Positions 52,495-61,290 of a stretch of DNA of 64,000 nucleotides are shown piece by piece. Made by a program: the position numbers and the translations under genes. Below the pieces are notes generated by a model. The model ran no database searches. It saw only the letters and a list, made by a program, of their open reading frames with translations, and was not told where the DNA came from. Position 1 is the first letter of the stretch. Every line of letters begins with the position of its first letter. This DNA is from Labilithrix luteola (GTDB taxonomy: Bacteria > Myxococcota_A > Polyangia > Polyangiales > Polyangiaceae), in NCBI RefSeq assembly GCF_001263205.1, contig NZ_CP012333.1:6686501-6750500 (forward strand), written 5' to 3'.

Positions 52495-53841
52495 ATGGAC
52501 GCAAGGGCATCGCATCACGGGAATCACGGTCTTTCGGGCTCGGGCGGCTCGTTGGGCGCCTCCGACGCGCGCTCGAACGGCAACGAGGACTCGGACCTTT
52601 CGAGCGGCCGCTTGCCCGAGGCGCCGCCCTCGACCCCGAGCCGCCGCCAGACCGATGCGGCCGACAGCGTCCGCGTCCTCAAGCCTCGTCGGGCGGCCCC
52701 CGCGGACGCTGTTCGCCCGACCCGTGCGGAGGTGAACCTCGCTGCGCTCCGCCACAACCTCCGGGTCGTGGCTCGGCACGCCGGTACGGCTCAGGTTTGG
52801 CCGGTTCTCAAGGCGGACGGCTATGGCCACGGCGCCCCGGCGACCGCGCGTACGCTCGAACGAGCCGGCGCTCAGGGCTTCTGCGTGGCCCTCCTCGAGG
52901 AAGCTGTCGAGCTTCGCGACGCCGGCGTTTCTTCGCCGATTCTGGTGATGGGCGGCTACTACGGCGGCGCTTACGAGGAGATCTCGGCGCGCGGCCTCAT
53001 CCCGGTCGTCTACGACATCTCCCATCTCGAGGGTCTCTCCCGCGCGGCGCGTTCGACGGGGCGTCCGGTCGAAGCTCACCTGAAGGTCGACACGGGCATG
53101 GCGCGTCTCGGCGTGCGCATGGCCGATCTGGAGCGCTTCGCGGCCTCCGCGCTCGCCCATCCCGACGTGAAGATCACCGGCCTCATGACCCACCTCGCGT
53201 GCGCCGAGGTCGGCAACGATGGTGCGACCGATCTCGGCGGCTTTACGGCCGACCAGCTCGCGCGCTTCGAAGAGGCCACCGCCCGACTCGCGAGCGTCGG
53301 CATCACGCCCCGCGTTCGGCACGCTGCCAACAGCGCCGCGATGCTGCGAGGGCAGGGAATCCTCGATGCTGTCCGCCCGGGCCTCGCGGTCTTCGGCGTC
53401 GCTCCGGCCGGTCTCAGCACCGAGCTTCGTCCCACGATGCGCGTCCGCACCGAGGTCGTCGACCTACGCACGATCGAGCCGGGCGAGAGCGTCGGATACG
53501 GCGCGCTCTTCCGCGCCACGCGCAAAAGCGTCATCGCCACGGTGCCCGTTGGTTATGCCGACGGCCTATCGCGCCATCTCTCGAACCGCGGTCACATGCT
53601 CGTGCGCGGCCGGCGTGCGCCCATCGTGGGCGCGGTCTCGATGGACATGTCGATGCTCGACGTCACCGACGTGCCCGCCATCGGCCTTCGCGACGAAGTC
53701 GTCGTGCTCGGTACTCAGGAAGGCGCGCTCGGCAAGGACACGATCTCGGCCGAAGAGGTTGCCGGTCACGCGGGAACGATCCCGTGGGAGATCCTCACCT
53801 CCATCTCGCGCCGCGTTCCGCGCTTCTACCGCGAGCCCTGA
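52495..53841 (+). CDS. alr: alanine racemase
   Basis: 448 residues. The catalytic core begins near residue 78 (RAEVNLAALRHNLRVV) and has the PLP-binding Lys in VWPVLKADGYGHGA, HLKVDTGMARLGVR, VRPGLAVFG and the catalytic Tyr in SVGYGALFRA. It interconverts L- and D-alanine for peptidoglycan. Canonical enzymes are about 370 residues; the first 75 here form a Ser/Arg/Asp-rich, disordered-looking extension. An internal start nearer the core cannot be excluded. The MlaE-like gene follows 70 bases downstream. Confidence 0.94.
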   Translation: MDARASHHGNHGLSGSGGSLGASDARSNGNEDSDLSSGRLPEAPPSTPSRRQTDAADSVRVLKPRRAAPADAVRPTRAEVNLAALRHNLRVVARHAGTAQVWPVLKADGYGHGAPATARTLERAGAQGFCVALLEEAVELRDAGVSSPILVMGGYYGGAYEEISARGLIPVVYDISHLEGLSRAARSTGRPVEAHLKVDTGMARLGVRMADLERFAASALAHPDVKITGLMTHLACAEVGNDGATDLGGFTADQLARFEEATARLASVGITPRVRHAANSAAMLRGQGILDAVRPGLAVFGVAPAGLSTELRPTMRVRTEVVDLRTIEPGESVGYGALFRATRKSVIATVPVGYADGLSRHLSNRGHMLVRGRRAPIVGAVSMDMSMLDVTDVPAIGLRDEVVVLGTQEGALGKDTISAEEVAGHAGTIPWEILTSISRRVPRFYREP

Positions 53842-53911
53842 GCCGAACCGCAGGTGCGCCCACGTGCGCGGAAGCCCGCCCTCCGCTCGAAAACCGGAGT
53901 AGACTCCGCGC

Positions 53912-54733
53912 GTGGCGGAGACGGCCGGCGACGCTGAAGCACCGAAGACGCGAGGCATCCTCGCGATCGTCGACCACGTCGTCGATCCCGTTCTCGACCT
54001 GTTCGACGACGTCGGGGCCACGGTGCTCCTGTTCTTCCGCGCCGTCGTGTGGCTCGTTCGGCCGCCGCTTCGTGTTTCGCAACTCTTGCTGGCGATCGAG
54101 TTCATCGGCGCGGGCTCGCTCTTCATCGCGGGCCTGGTCGGGATGTTCACCGGCATGGCCTTCACGGTCAGCACGATCGTCGGCTTCCGTCAGTTCTCCG
54201 CGGAGGGCATGGTCGGTGGCGTCGTCGCACTCGCTCTCGCGCGTGAGCTCGCACCGGTCCTCGCGGCGGTCGTCGTCACCGCGCGCGCCGGCAGCACGAT
54301 GGCGAGCGAGCTCGGCAACATGCGTGTCACCGAGCAGATCGACGCCATCACGACGATGGGCGTGAGCCCGATTCAGTACCTGGTCGTGCCGCGCATCCTC
54401 GCCACGACCATCACACTCCCCATGCTCTCGCTCGCCTTCAGCATCGCGGGCATGTTCGGTTCGTGGGTCGTTGCCGTCCTCTGGCAAGCGATCGACCCGG
54501 GCGTCTTCTTCGATCGCGTCGAGACGTTCGTGAAGTTCGAAGACGTCCGCATGCTGCTCATCAAGAGCGCCCTCTTCGGCGTCATCGTGAGCACCATCTG
54601 CTGCAAGAAGGGCTTCTTCGCCTCGGGCGGTGCACGCGGCGTAGGTGAGGCCACGGCGAAGGCCGTCGTGTCGAGCATCGTCGCCATCTTCGCCGCGGAC
54701 TACGTCGCCACCACCGTCATGACGGACATCTGA
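53912..54733 (+). CDS. mlaE: MlaE-family ABC transporter permease
   Basis: 273 residues from a GTG at 53912. The core matches MlaE: VSQLLLAIEFIGAGSLFIAG, GMFTGMAFTVSTIVGFRQF, ALARELAPVLAAVVVTARAGSTMASELG, MRVTEQIDAITTMGVSPIQYLVVPR, and a C-terminal CKKGFFASGGARGVGEATAKAVV. Permeases of this type transport phospholipids between the outer and inner membranes with an MlaF ATPase and MlaD substrate-binding protein. Neither partner gene is adjacent here; a peptidase gene follows on the other strand. The 35-residue N-terminal extension is acidic. Confidence 0.92.
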   Translation: MAETAGDAEAPKTRGILAIVDHVVDPVLDLFDDVGATVLLFFRAVVWLVRPPLRVSQLLLAIEFIGAGSLFIAGLVGMFTGMAFTVSTIVGFRQFSAEGMVGGVVALALARELAPVLAAVVVTARAGSTMASELGNMRVTEQIDAITTMGVSPIQYLVVPRILATTITLPMLSLAFSIAGMFGSWVVAVLWQAIDPGVFFDRVETFVKFEDVRMLLIKSALFGVIVSTICCKKGFFASGGARGVGEATAKAVVSSIVAIFAADYVATTVMTDI

Positions 54734-54790
54734 GTCGCCCGAACGCGGGAAGCGCGCGGCTCGACATCTGCCGCGCGCCTGCTCGTCGAC

Positions 54791-56152
54791 TCAATAGCCG
54801 GCGTCGGCTTCTTGGTCTTCGAGGCCTTCCTCGTCGAGATCTTCCTCCGAGGCGTCGTCGTCGTCGTCGTCTGCGACCTCATCGGTACCGACTTGCCACT
54901 GGGCGATCACGGCATCGAGCATCGAAGCTTCGTTCTCGTCGAGTCCGTCCGCGCCAGCTGCGTCCTGCAGCTGATTGGCGATGCTGGCGAGCGTTTCCGC
55001 TGGGAAATACTGGCCGAAGATCTGGACCGTCTCCGACAGGAGCGCTTCGTCGCCCGCGAGCTGTCCGGCGTTCTCGAGGATCCCCTCGGCGTCTTGGTGA
55101 CCGCCGAGCTGCTGCAGCACCGGTCCGAGATACTCGCCGATCCGACCGACCTCTTCTTCCGTCAGGCTTCCGTCGGCGCCCGCGCAGGCGAGGAACAGCG
55201 CGGCAAGACGCGTCTCGATGTGATGTTCACCTGCCGCGTCGACGAGCGCGGAGTACGTCTCGTCATCCATGTTCCCGAGAGCGGTCGTGACGTCTTCGAG
55301 CATCGACTCACTACCGTCGCTCCAGGTGCTCTCATCCGCGGGCAGCATCTCGACGTTCCGGATGATCCACGAATCGCCGTAGTTGTAGTCGGTGTTCATG
55401 AGGTAGCGATACGGGATGTAGCAGTATCCCTTGTCGCCCCATTTCGGGCCCCACGAGTTGCGGACGACGAAGACTTCGTCTTTGTCCGAGTAGCCGACGC
55501 AGAGCATCGCGTGTCCACCGTGCGACGCGCGACCCACTTCGTTCGGCGTGGGCATCGGCACGAGGCCAGCCTTCTTCTGCTTGTCGAACGATTCGAAGAG
55601 GGCCATGCCGAAAATGATCGGATAGCCCGCCGCGAGACTCGTCTTCCATGCATCGAGCTCGACGGGCACGAGCTCCGCTCCTTCGATGGAGAAGCCGCTC
55701 GCCTCCCGGTACGCGTCGACGCTCGGCTTGTCGTTGACGATGCCGGGATCGAACGGCCAGGTTTCCTCGGACGGCGCACCGTATTGCTTGAGGCCTTCGA
55801 CGATCTGGTGGAGCACCGAGCCGCCGTCCTCGATCGGGCCGCCTTCGAGCTCGCGTGCGTTGTAGTAGATGAAGAGACGGCTCACGTCGTACGCCTCGTC
55901 GCCGATGTGGCGCTTCATCAGGTACTCGTAGGCGCCCGCCGCGGCGTTGGCAGCGCAAGAGCTGGTCTGGCCCTGATCTTCGACCGGCGTGAGCTTCGGA
56001 CGAAGATCGACCTGGGCCGGAAGCTTGCTCACCTGCGCGCTCGACGGGTCGAACGACTTGGCGCCACTGGGGGCCGCTGCGAAGCGATATCCACCGAGTG
56101 CGCGGTGGCTTCCATCGGGGCGCTTGAGAACCATCGAACTCGCGTTAGCCAT
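54791..56152 (-). CDS. papain-family (C1) cysteine peptidase with C-terminal helical domain
   Basis: 453 residues from the ATG at 56152. No signal peptide. The C1A active-site blocks are all present: VEDQGQTSSCAANAAAGAY (oxyanion Gln and nucleophile Cys, about residues 58-66), SHGGHAMLCVGY (catalytic His) and VRNSWGPKWGDKGY (Asn). After residue 280 comes a helical, TerB-like module (ALFLACAGADGSLTEEEVGRI, ADGLDENEASMLDAVIAQW) and an acidic tail of Asp and Glu. The combination suggests a cytoplasmic or non-classically released peptidase; substrate unknown. Upstream gap is 159 bases. Confidence 0.9.
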   Translation of the reverse strand: MANASSMVLKRPDGSHRALGGYRFAAAPSGAKSFDPSSAQVSKLPAQVDLRPKLTPVEDQGQTSSCAANAAAGAYEYLMKRHIGDEAYDVSRLFIYYNARELEGGPIEDGGSVLHQIVEGLKQYGAPSEETWPFDPGIVNDKPSVDAYREASGFSIEGAELVPVELDAWKTSLAAGYPIIFGMALFESFDKQKKAGLVPMPTPNEVGRASHGGHAMLCVGYSDKDEVFVVRNSWGPKWGDKGYCYIPYRYLMNTDYNYGDSWIIRNVEMLPADESTWSDGSESMLEDVTTALGNMDDETYSALVDAAGEHHIETRLAALFLACAGADGSLTEEEVGRIGEYLGPVLQQLGGHQDAEGILENAGQLAGDEALLSETVQIFGQYFPAETLASIANQLQDAAGADGLDENEASMLDAVIAQWQVGTDEVADDDDDDASEEDLDEEGLEDQEADAGY

Positions 56153-56311
56153 GAATTCCTCCGGAACAGGTGCTCCGTTGTGACTGACGCGCCTTGCTTG
56201 TCGAGGTCGCAGGTGTTCCGCGAAGAAACGATCGTGAGGCGGAAAATACTCGTCCTGTCCGGCAGTACTCGTTCAAGAACGATCGCTCCAGCGCAGGCCG
56301 TCAGCGGAAGT

Positions 56312-57370
56312 TCAAGGAATGACGCGACGCTTGCGCAGGTCGTCGAACATCCCTTCGAACATCGCGCTCGTGTCGACGAACTCGTGGAAGCCGAAGCGCC
56401 GAGCCTTCGTTCCATCCGCGAACATGTCGTAGTCCCACGAGAACACGAAGTCGGCGAAGCGCCACGACGACACGTCGCGATACGGTGTCGACGCGAGTCC
56501 ATACTTCTCGATCATGGAGTTCCAGAGTGGCTCCTTGTCGGCCATCACGACGTCGAGCGACATCGGCAGCGGCGGAGCGACTTCGAGGTCGAACCAGCGA
56601 CCAATCTTCGGCCACATCTCGTTCCAGCGGAACAGGTCGCCGTTGTTGACGTTGAACGCCTGGTTCGCGGCGCGCTCGTTCGTGGCGGCCCAAACCGTTG
56701 CGCGCGCAAGCAGGCCGGCGTCGGTCATTTCGAGAAGCTTGTCGTACGCCCCGGCCCTGCCGGGGAAACGAAGCGGAATGCCGAGCTCCTTGGAGATCGA
56801 TGCGTAGACGGCGATGGCCATCGAGAGATTCATCGGATTGCCGAGCGCGAATCCGCTCACGACCGACGGTCGGATCGCCGACCAACTCCACGCTCTCCCC
56901 GCCGCACGGCTCTCGAGCAACGCCTGCTGATCGACGTTGAACTCCGGCGGCATGTGGGGCGGGTCGCTCTCCCGCGCCGGCGTCTTGAACGGCCCGAGAT
57001 GCGCGCCGTAGACCTTGTAGCCTTGCATGAGGCTCACGTGCTGGAGCCTTCGTGCGGTCGGCTCGACGGCGTCGAGCACGTTGCGCAGCATCGCGACGTT
57101 CGGCGGGACGAGCTCTGCCCACGTTGGCCTGTCCTGGTAGGCGGCGTAGAACACGTGCGTTACGTCCCCGAGCGCGCCGAGCTTTCGTCGCGTGTCGTTC
57201 GCGTCGAGCAGGTCCGCCGAGACGTGGAAGACGCGTCCGGTCGAGCTCGATTCGCGCCGCGAAACGCCGATGACCTTCCAGTCGTCCAGGCTCGCCAGAT
57301 GGTCGACGAGGTTTCTGCCGATCACACCCTGGGCGCCGATCACCAGCGCCACCTTGTCACTCGTGCTCAT
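56312..57370 (-). CDS. PRISE-type short-chain reductase (progesterone 5-beta-reductase-like)
   Basis: 352 residues from the ATG at 57370 (MSTSDKVALVIGAQGVIGRN). Atypical SDR of the PRISE/VEP1 group: nucleotide motif GAQGVIGRNL, GVSRRESSS, HVFYAAYQDRPTWAE, and catalytic Tyr in LMQGYKVYGAHLGPFKTPARE, followed by AFNVNNGDLFRWNEMWP. These NADPH-dependent enzymes reduce enones or similar substrates. Divergent from a LysR gene across 192 bases, and therefore its probable target. Confidence 0.92.
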   Translation of the reverse strand: MSTSDKVALVIGAQGVIGRNLVDHLASLDDWKVIGVSRRESSSTGRVFHVSADLLDANDTRRKLGALGDVTHVFYAAYQDRPTWAELVPPNVAMLRNVLDAVEPTARRLQHVSLMQGYKVYGAHLGPFKTPARESDPPHMPPEFNVDQQALLESRAAGRAWSWSAIRPSVVSGFALGNPMNLSMAIAVYASISKELGIPLRFPGRAGAYDKLLEMTDAGLLARATVWAATNERAANQAFNVNNGDLFRWNEMWPKIGRWFDLEVAPPLPMSLDVVMADKEPLWNSMIEKYGLASTPYRDVSSWRFADFVFSWDYDMFADGTKARRFGFHEFVDTSAMFEGMFDDLRKRRVIP

Positions 57371-57562
57371 GGTTGCTCCGTCCTTTGCGCGGTCCGCGCT
57401 TCTCATCGAACGAAGGCAAAAATGGCCGTTGCCTCGGCCGTGCACTAGAGTCGGCGCAGGAACAGATCGTGTGAATCGAGTTCATACGCGAGGAGCCCCC
57501 TCTCGTGAGCTCTCCTGAGCTCTCGCGAGCGCTCGAAGGAAAGGGGGAAGGAAGGTCGAGCT

Positions 57563-58471
57563 TTGGCGCGCAATGACGTCAACCGTTCCGGAGAGATGGC
57601 GACGTTCGTGCGCGTCGTGGAGCTGGGCGATTTCTCCGCCGCTGCCCGAGCGCTGCGGATGACGCCCTCCGCCGTCAGTAAGCTCGTCGCGCGCCTCGAG
57701 GAGCGGCTCGGTGTGCGTCTCTTCGCGCGCTCCACGCGCAAGCTCCGTCTGACGCCGGAAGGATCGACCTTCTTCGAGCGTAGCGTGCGCATCCTCGAGG
57801 AGATGGACGCGGCCGAGCGCGCAGTGGCCTCGGGGACGGCGCCGCGCGGCAAGCTACGCGTGAACAGCAACATCCCCTTCGGACATCACTGCCTGCTGCC
57901 CGCGCTTCCGAAGTTCCTCGCGAAGAATCCCGACATCACGGTCGACGTCGTCCTTACCGACGCCATCGTCGATCTCCTCGAAGTCCCCGCCGACGTTGCG
58001 ATCCGAACAGGACCGCTGCGAGAGTCGTTTCTCGTCGCGAGGAAGCTCGGAGAGAGCCGGATGGTCGTGGTGGCGTCTCCCGCGTATCTCGCGTCACGAG
58101 GCACGCCGCGAACGCCCGAGGATCTCGAGGGGCACAACCGGCTCGACTTCTGTTTTGCACGGCACCGTGACGGCTGGCCGTTCCTCACGCCGTCCGGCGT
58201 TTCGAAGGTCGTCTCCGCCGCGGGAAATGCGCTCGTCAGCGACGGTGAGGCGATGCGCTCGCTCGCGCTCGCCGGCCTCGGAATCGCGCGTCTGGCGAGC
58301 TTTCAGGTGGTCGGCGACATCGAAGCCGGGCGCCTCGTACCGCTTCTCGAATCCTTCAGTACCCGGGAGACCGAACCCATCCACGCGGTCTTCGTCGGCT
58401 CTGCGTCGCGCCTTCCTTCGCGCGTCCGAGCGTTTCTGGATTTTCTCGTCGAGAACGTTCACCTCCGCTGA
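57563..58471 (+). CDS. LysR-family transcriptional regulator
   Basis: 302 residues from the TTG at 57563, preceded at good distance by GGAAGG; an ATG at 57596 would shorten the first helix. Winged helix: VELGDFSAAARALRMTPSAVSKLVARLEERLGVRLF, with RSTRKLRLTPEG after it, and a complete effector domain (GKLRVNSNIPFGHHCLLPALPKFL, VPADVAIRTGPLRES, GDIEAGRLVPLLE). Divergent from the PRISE reductase gene, which it probably regulates. Confidence 0.93.
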   Translation: MARNDVNRSGEMATFVRVVELGDFSAAARALRMTPSAVSKLVARLEERLGVRLFARSTRKLRLTPEGSTFFERSVRILEEMDAAERAVASGTAPRGKLRVNSNIPFGHHCLLPALPKFLAKNPDITVDVVLTDAIVDLLEVPADVAIRTGPLRESFLVARKLGESRMVVVASPAYLASRGTPRTPEDLEGHNRLDFCFARHRDGWPFLTPSGVSKVVSAAGNALVSDGEAMRSLALAGLGIARLASFQVVGDIEAGRLVPLLESFSTRETEPIHAVFVGSASRLPSRVRAFLDFLVENVHLR

Positions 58472-58512
58472 CCCCCCCCCGAGGGTCATGCGAGGGGCGA
58501 GGTTCGGTGGCG

Positions 58513-59322
58513 TCAGCCAGGAGGCGCGACGCTGTCGCGTGCCGGGGGCCGCACGCTGAGCGGGCGGGCCGGGCGTTCGCTCACGCGGCGCGTGGTGCTG
58601 TCGTTGAGGGCGGTCATCCACTCGTCGAAGAGCTCGGCGCGGAAGTCGAGGTCGAGCTTCACACCGGCTTCGACGGCGGCGTACATCGAGCTGTCGGCCG
58701 TGACGGCGAAGAGCATCGTGGCATCGTCCGAGTGCCCTTCGTCACGAGGTCCGTGGCGATCGAAGAAGTCCATGTCGACGTGCGGGAAGGCGCGCTTCGC
58801 GACCGCGGCAAGGACCGGGAAGCTCGGCGGGATCGTCGCTTCGGCCGACGCGAGCACGGCGCACGCAACGGCGAACGACTGGCGCTGGACGACGTCGTGG
58901 AGGTGTTCGTTGATGCGAAGGATCGACGGAAGCGTCGGCATTGCGTCCGCCGTGGCTTCGCTTACACCAATCGAGTCGAGCATCTTGAGATACATGCTCG
59001 GATGGCAGGCCGAGAGGTCACCGCAGCCCATCTCCTCGTAGATGTTGTCCATCAACGCGAACCGCGCCCTCAAGTTCGGCGCACGGCCGCCGAGCGAGCA
59101 GAGCAGGCCCGTGAAGGGGGTGACGATCTTGTAGAAGCTCGTGAGGACGAACGAAACGACTCCAGCCGACGGATTTTGCCGCTCGAACGTCGACATGAAA
59201 GGATGCGCGAAGAAGCGATGCGTCTTCGCATTACGAAGAACATCGCGGAAGAACCTCTCGTTCTCGATGGCGCGGCTGCTGACGAAGTCGACCGAACTGT
59301 ACGGACTCTTGAAGTGTTCCAT
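58513..59322 (-). CDS. iron-containing haem-oxygenase-like (HDO-type) protein
   Basis: 269 residues from the ATG at 59322 (MEHFKSPYSSVDF), with GGGGG about eight bases upstream. All-helical. The likely metal ligands of haem-oxygenase-like di-iron proteins are visible: ALMDNIYEEMGCGDLSACH in the middle, and MDFFDRHGPRDEGHSDDA in the C-terminal half. The family includes oxidative decarboxylases and N-oxygenases in biosynthetic pathways, but no biosynthetic genes are adjacent. A Pro/Arg-rich tail of 30 residues ends the protein. Confidence 0.8.
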   Translation of the reverse strand: MEHFKSPYSSVDFVSSRAIENERFFRDVLRNAKTHRFFAHPFMSTFERQNPSAGVVSFVLTSFYKIVTPFTGLLCSLGGRAPNLRARFALMDNIYEEMGCGDLSACHPSMYLKMLDSIGVSEATADAMPTLPSILRINEHLHDVVQRQSFAVACAVLASAEATIPPSFPVLAAVAKRAFPHVDMDFFDRHGPRDEGHSDDATMLFAVTADSSMYAAVEAGVKLDLDFRAELFDEWMTALNDSTTRRVSERPARPLSVRPPARDSVAPPG

Positions 59323-59436
59323 GAAGTGCCCCCGTGTCGCTGTGGTCAACTGCACCTTTGAGGGTGAGGCTGTCGTGGAAGTGTGATCTTCCAGTCTTGC
59401 CAATTTCAATATTGACTCGATTTCGCAGGAGACGAT

Positions 59437-59450
59437 TCGTCGCGTGACGA
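59437..59450. promoter_or_regulatory. small palindrome upstream of the HDO-type gene
   Basis: TCGTC, GCGT, GACGA forms an inverted repeat about 115 bases upstream of the start, within the most AT-rich part of the window. Possible operator; no regulator is adjacent. Confidence 0.3.
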
Positions 59451-59876
59451 AATAATCAAAATAAGTGTTCGTCAGTGTGAGAGGTGAACGCGGGTCGCTT
59501 CATTCAATTCATGGTCAATTCTTGCGGGCTTGGCCGCCGAACCTACGCCTCGATACGCGATCGCCAGTAGAGTCAAACACGCTGTCCAATACGGCTTTTG
59601 CGCGTCACCTCTGACCCGCCACACGACGACTCTCTACGTGCCGCTACGCAGCGCCGCGAGACCCCCGCTCTGCTTTCGATCCGCCCCGAATCTCAATGAA
59701 ACATGGGTTTGCGGATCAAAGTCAATCACGACCCCAGATGCGTCGATCGTTGGCAAACTTGGCGGTAGAGCGCATGGTCGAAAACGACACGCGACCCCCA
59801 CGATCAAGCGACGGCGGGCGAGCCGGCAGGCACGGAGCCGCGGTGTCCGATCCCACCGCCCACCGGCTCCCCAGGT

Positions 59877-60162
59877 CCGACCGACATTGACCAAGCCGCC
59901 GCAGTCGCGTCTCGAGACCCGACCGACAGTGACCGAGACCCGACCGACAGTGACCCCCGGGTGACCGAGACCCGACCGACATTGACCCGCGGGCGACCGA
60001 GATCCGACTGACAGTGACCTTGGCCGCCGAGAGGTGACCGAGATCCGACCGACAGTGACCAGGCCGCCGAGGGCGCAGGTGAGCGAGATCCGACCGACAG
60101 TGACCTTGGCCGCCGAGGGACCCGGACTGACGGACATTGACCAGACCGGACTGACATTGGCC
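59877..60162. repeat. interspersed 16-bp repeat region
   Basis: CCGAC[C/T]GACA[G/T]TGACC occurs at 59877, 59919, 59940, 59972, 60004, 60045 and 60090, all in the same orientation, followed by two diverged copies to 60162. Spacing is irregular (42, 21, 32, 32, 41, 45). Most copies are preceded by GACCGAGA or a close variant, and several spacers share GGCCGCCGAG. Confidence 0.9.
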
Positions 60163-60407
60163 AAGGCGTCGCAGACGCTGGCAAAAGCCCCGGCGCGGTC
60201 GCGTGCGATCACACGTCCTGGATCGGATGCGATCTGCATGCATGCGGCGAAGGGCCGCTTCGTGAGACATTCCGCCCTCATGGTCAGGTCGACCGCTCGC
60301 GGAGTGAGCCGAATATGCGGCTTCGGGGTGGCTGGTGCGCGATCGTGTGTCTATATGATGGGGCCTGCCCGAATCTCGGGCTCCGGAATCGACGAAGGGG
60401 GAAGACG

Positions 60408-61286
60408 ATGGCCGCGTTGGAGGTCACTCAGACGAGCGCAGTAGAGGCCGTGGCCCTGCACGGATTCAGCGATGCGCGCGAAGCTGCCCAGGCAATTTTC
60501 GGCCTGATCCACGAGATCGTGGGCATGCGCGTCTGCGTTCTCACGCGGGTCGAACAGGCGACGAACACGCTGACCGTCCTCGAGGCGTTCGACGGCGTGG
60601 GCCTCGGTATCGACGCCGGCTTGGTGCTGCCCGCCAGCGAAATGCCGTGCGATTACGTCACGCGCTCGGCCATGCCGCTGCGCGAGTCCGACCTCGATCT
60701 GCATCCGGTCTTCCGCAATCTCCCGGCCTGCAAGCGTCTCGGTCTCCGTTCGTACATCGGTGTTCCGCTGCGCCGGAGCGACGGAACGATCTGGGGAACG
60801 CTCGCCGCCGCCGACACGATCCAGCGAACGTCCACGGCAGCGCACGAGCAGACGCTCACCGTCCTCGCGCGACTCGCGGTTCTGGAGTTCGAACGCGAAG
60901 AGCAGCGCGAGGCCCTGGCCGCCCACGCGCGGATGCTCGCCGAGCGGCTTTCCATCGTGGAGGCACTCGAGGAAGAGCGCCTGCGGGCCGTGCGCCTCCA
61001 GACCATGCTCGAGGCGACGGCGACCGTCAGTCACGAGATCAACAACCCGCTCACGGTTCTCCAGCTTCGGCTGAATCGCCTCATCAAGCGCTGCGCCTCC
61101 GGCGATGCGGAGTCCGCCGACGATCTGACGGTTGCCTACGAGGCGTCCGACGAGATCAAGTACGTGACCATGCAGCTACGCAACGTCGTGCATCCCGTCA
61201 GTACCCAGTACCTGACGGGATCCACGCGCATGCTCGATCTCACTGCGTCGACGGCACGCGGGCGCCGCAGCAACAACAACGGCTGA
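60408..61286 (+). CDS. GAF-domain protein with histidine-kinase H-box but no ATPase domain
   Basis: 292 residues from the ATG at 60408, with GGGGGAAG upstream. A GAF domain fills residues 20-170 (GMRVCVLTRVEQATNTLTVLE, LGLRSYIGVPLRRSDGTIWGTLAAAD). A coiled-coil signalling helix follows and leads into an H-box, ATATVSHEINNPLTVLQLRL, with the phospho-acceptor His. The protein ends about 70 residues later without N, G1 or G2 boxes, so it cannot bind ATP. It may be a phosphotransfer partner or a truncated kinase. No response regulator is adjacent. Convergent with nadA, four bases apart. Confidence 0.85.
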   Translation: MAALEVTQTSAVEAVALHGFSDAREAAQAIFGLIHEIVGMRVCVLTRVEQATNTLTVLEAFDGVGLGIDAGLVLPASEMPCDYVTRSAMPLRESDLDLHPVFRNLPACKRLGLRSYIGVPLRRSDGTIWGTLAAADTIQRTSTAAHEQTLTVLARLAVLEFEREEQREALAAHARMLAERLSIVEALEEERLRAVRLQTMLEATATVSHEINNPLTVLQLRLNRLIKRCASGDAESADDLTVAYEASDEIKYVTMQLRNVVHPVSTQYLTGSTRMLDLTASTARGRRSNNNG

Positions 61287-61290
61287 ATCG

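Larger units (their letters stand above)
59323..60407. other. 1.1-kb gap with no supportable gene
   Basis: The first 200 bases are AT-richer and probably hold the promoter of the gene at 58513-59322. The stretch from 59877 to 60162 is an interspersed-repeat region. The rest shows neither a credible coding frame nor an RNA gene I can identify. A long minus-strand open frame across the repeats is judged accidental. Confidence 0.6.

Noticed and set aside
54812..57448. 878-codon open frame on the plus strand
   Set aside because: Antisense to the C1 peptidase and PRISE reductase genes, both with full catalytic motifs.
59877..60162. CRISPR array or short regulatory RNA repeats
   Set aside because: The repeat is only 16 bp, spacers are short, irregular and partly repeated, and no cas gene is present.
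59634..60281. 215-codon minus-strand frame with VTVGRISVT-like repeats
   Set aside because: The repeated peptide merely reflects the DNA repeat in changing frames; no start signal and no homology.
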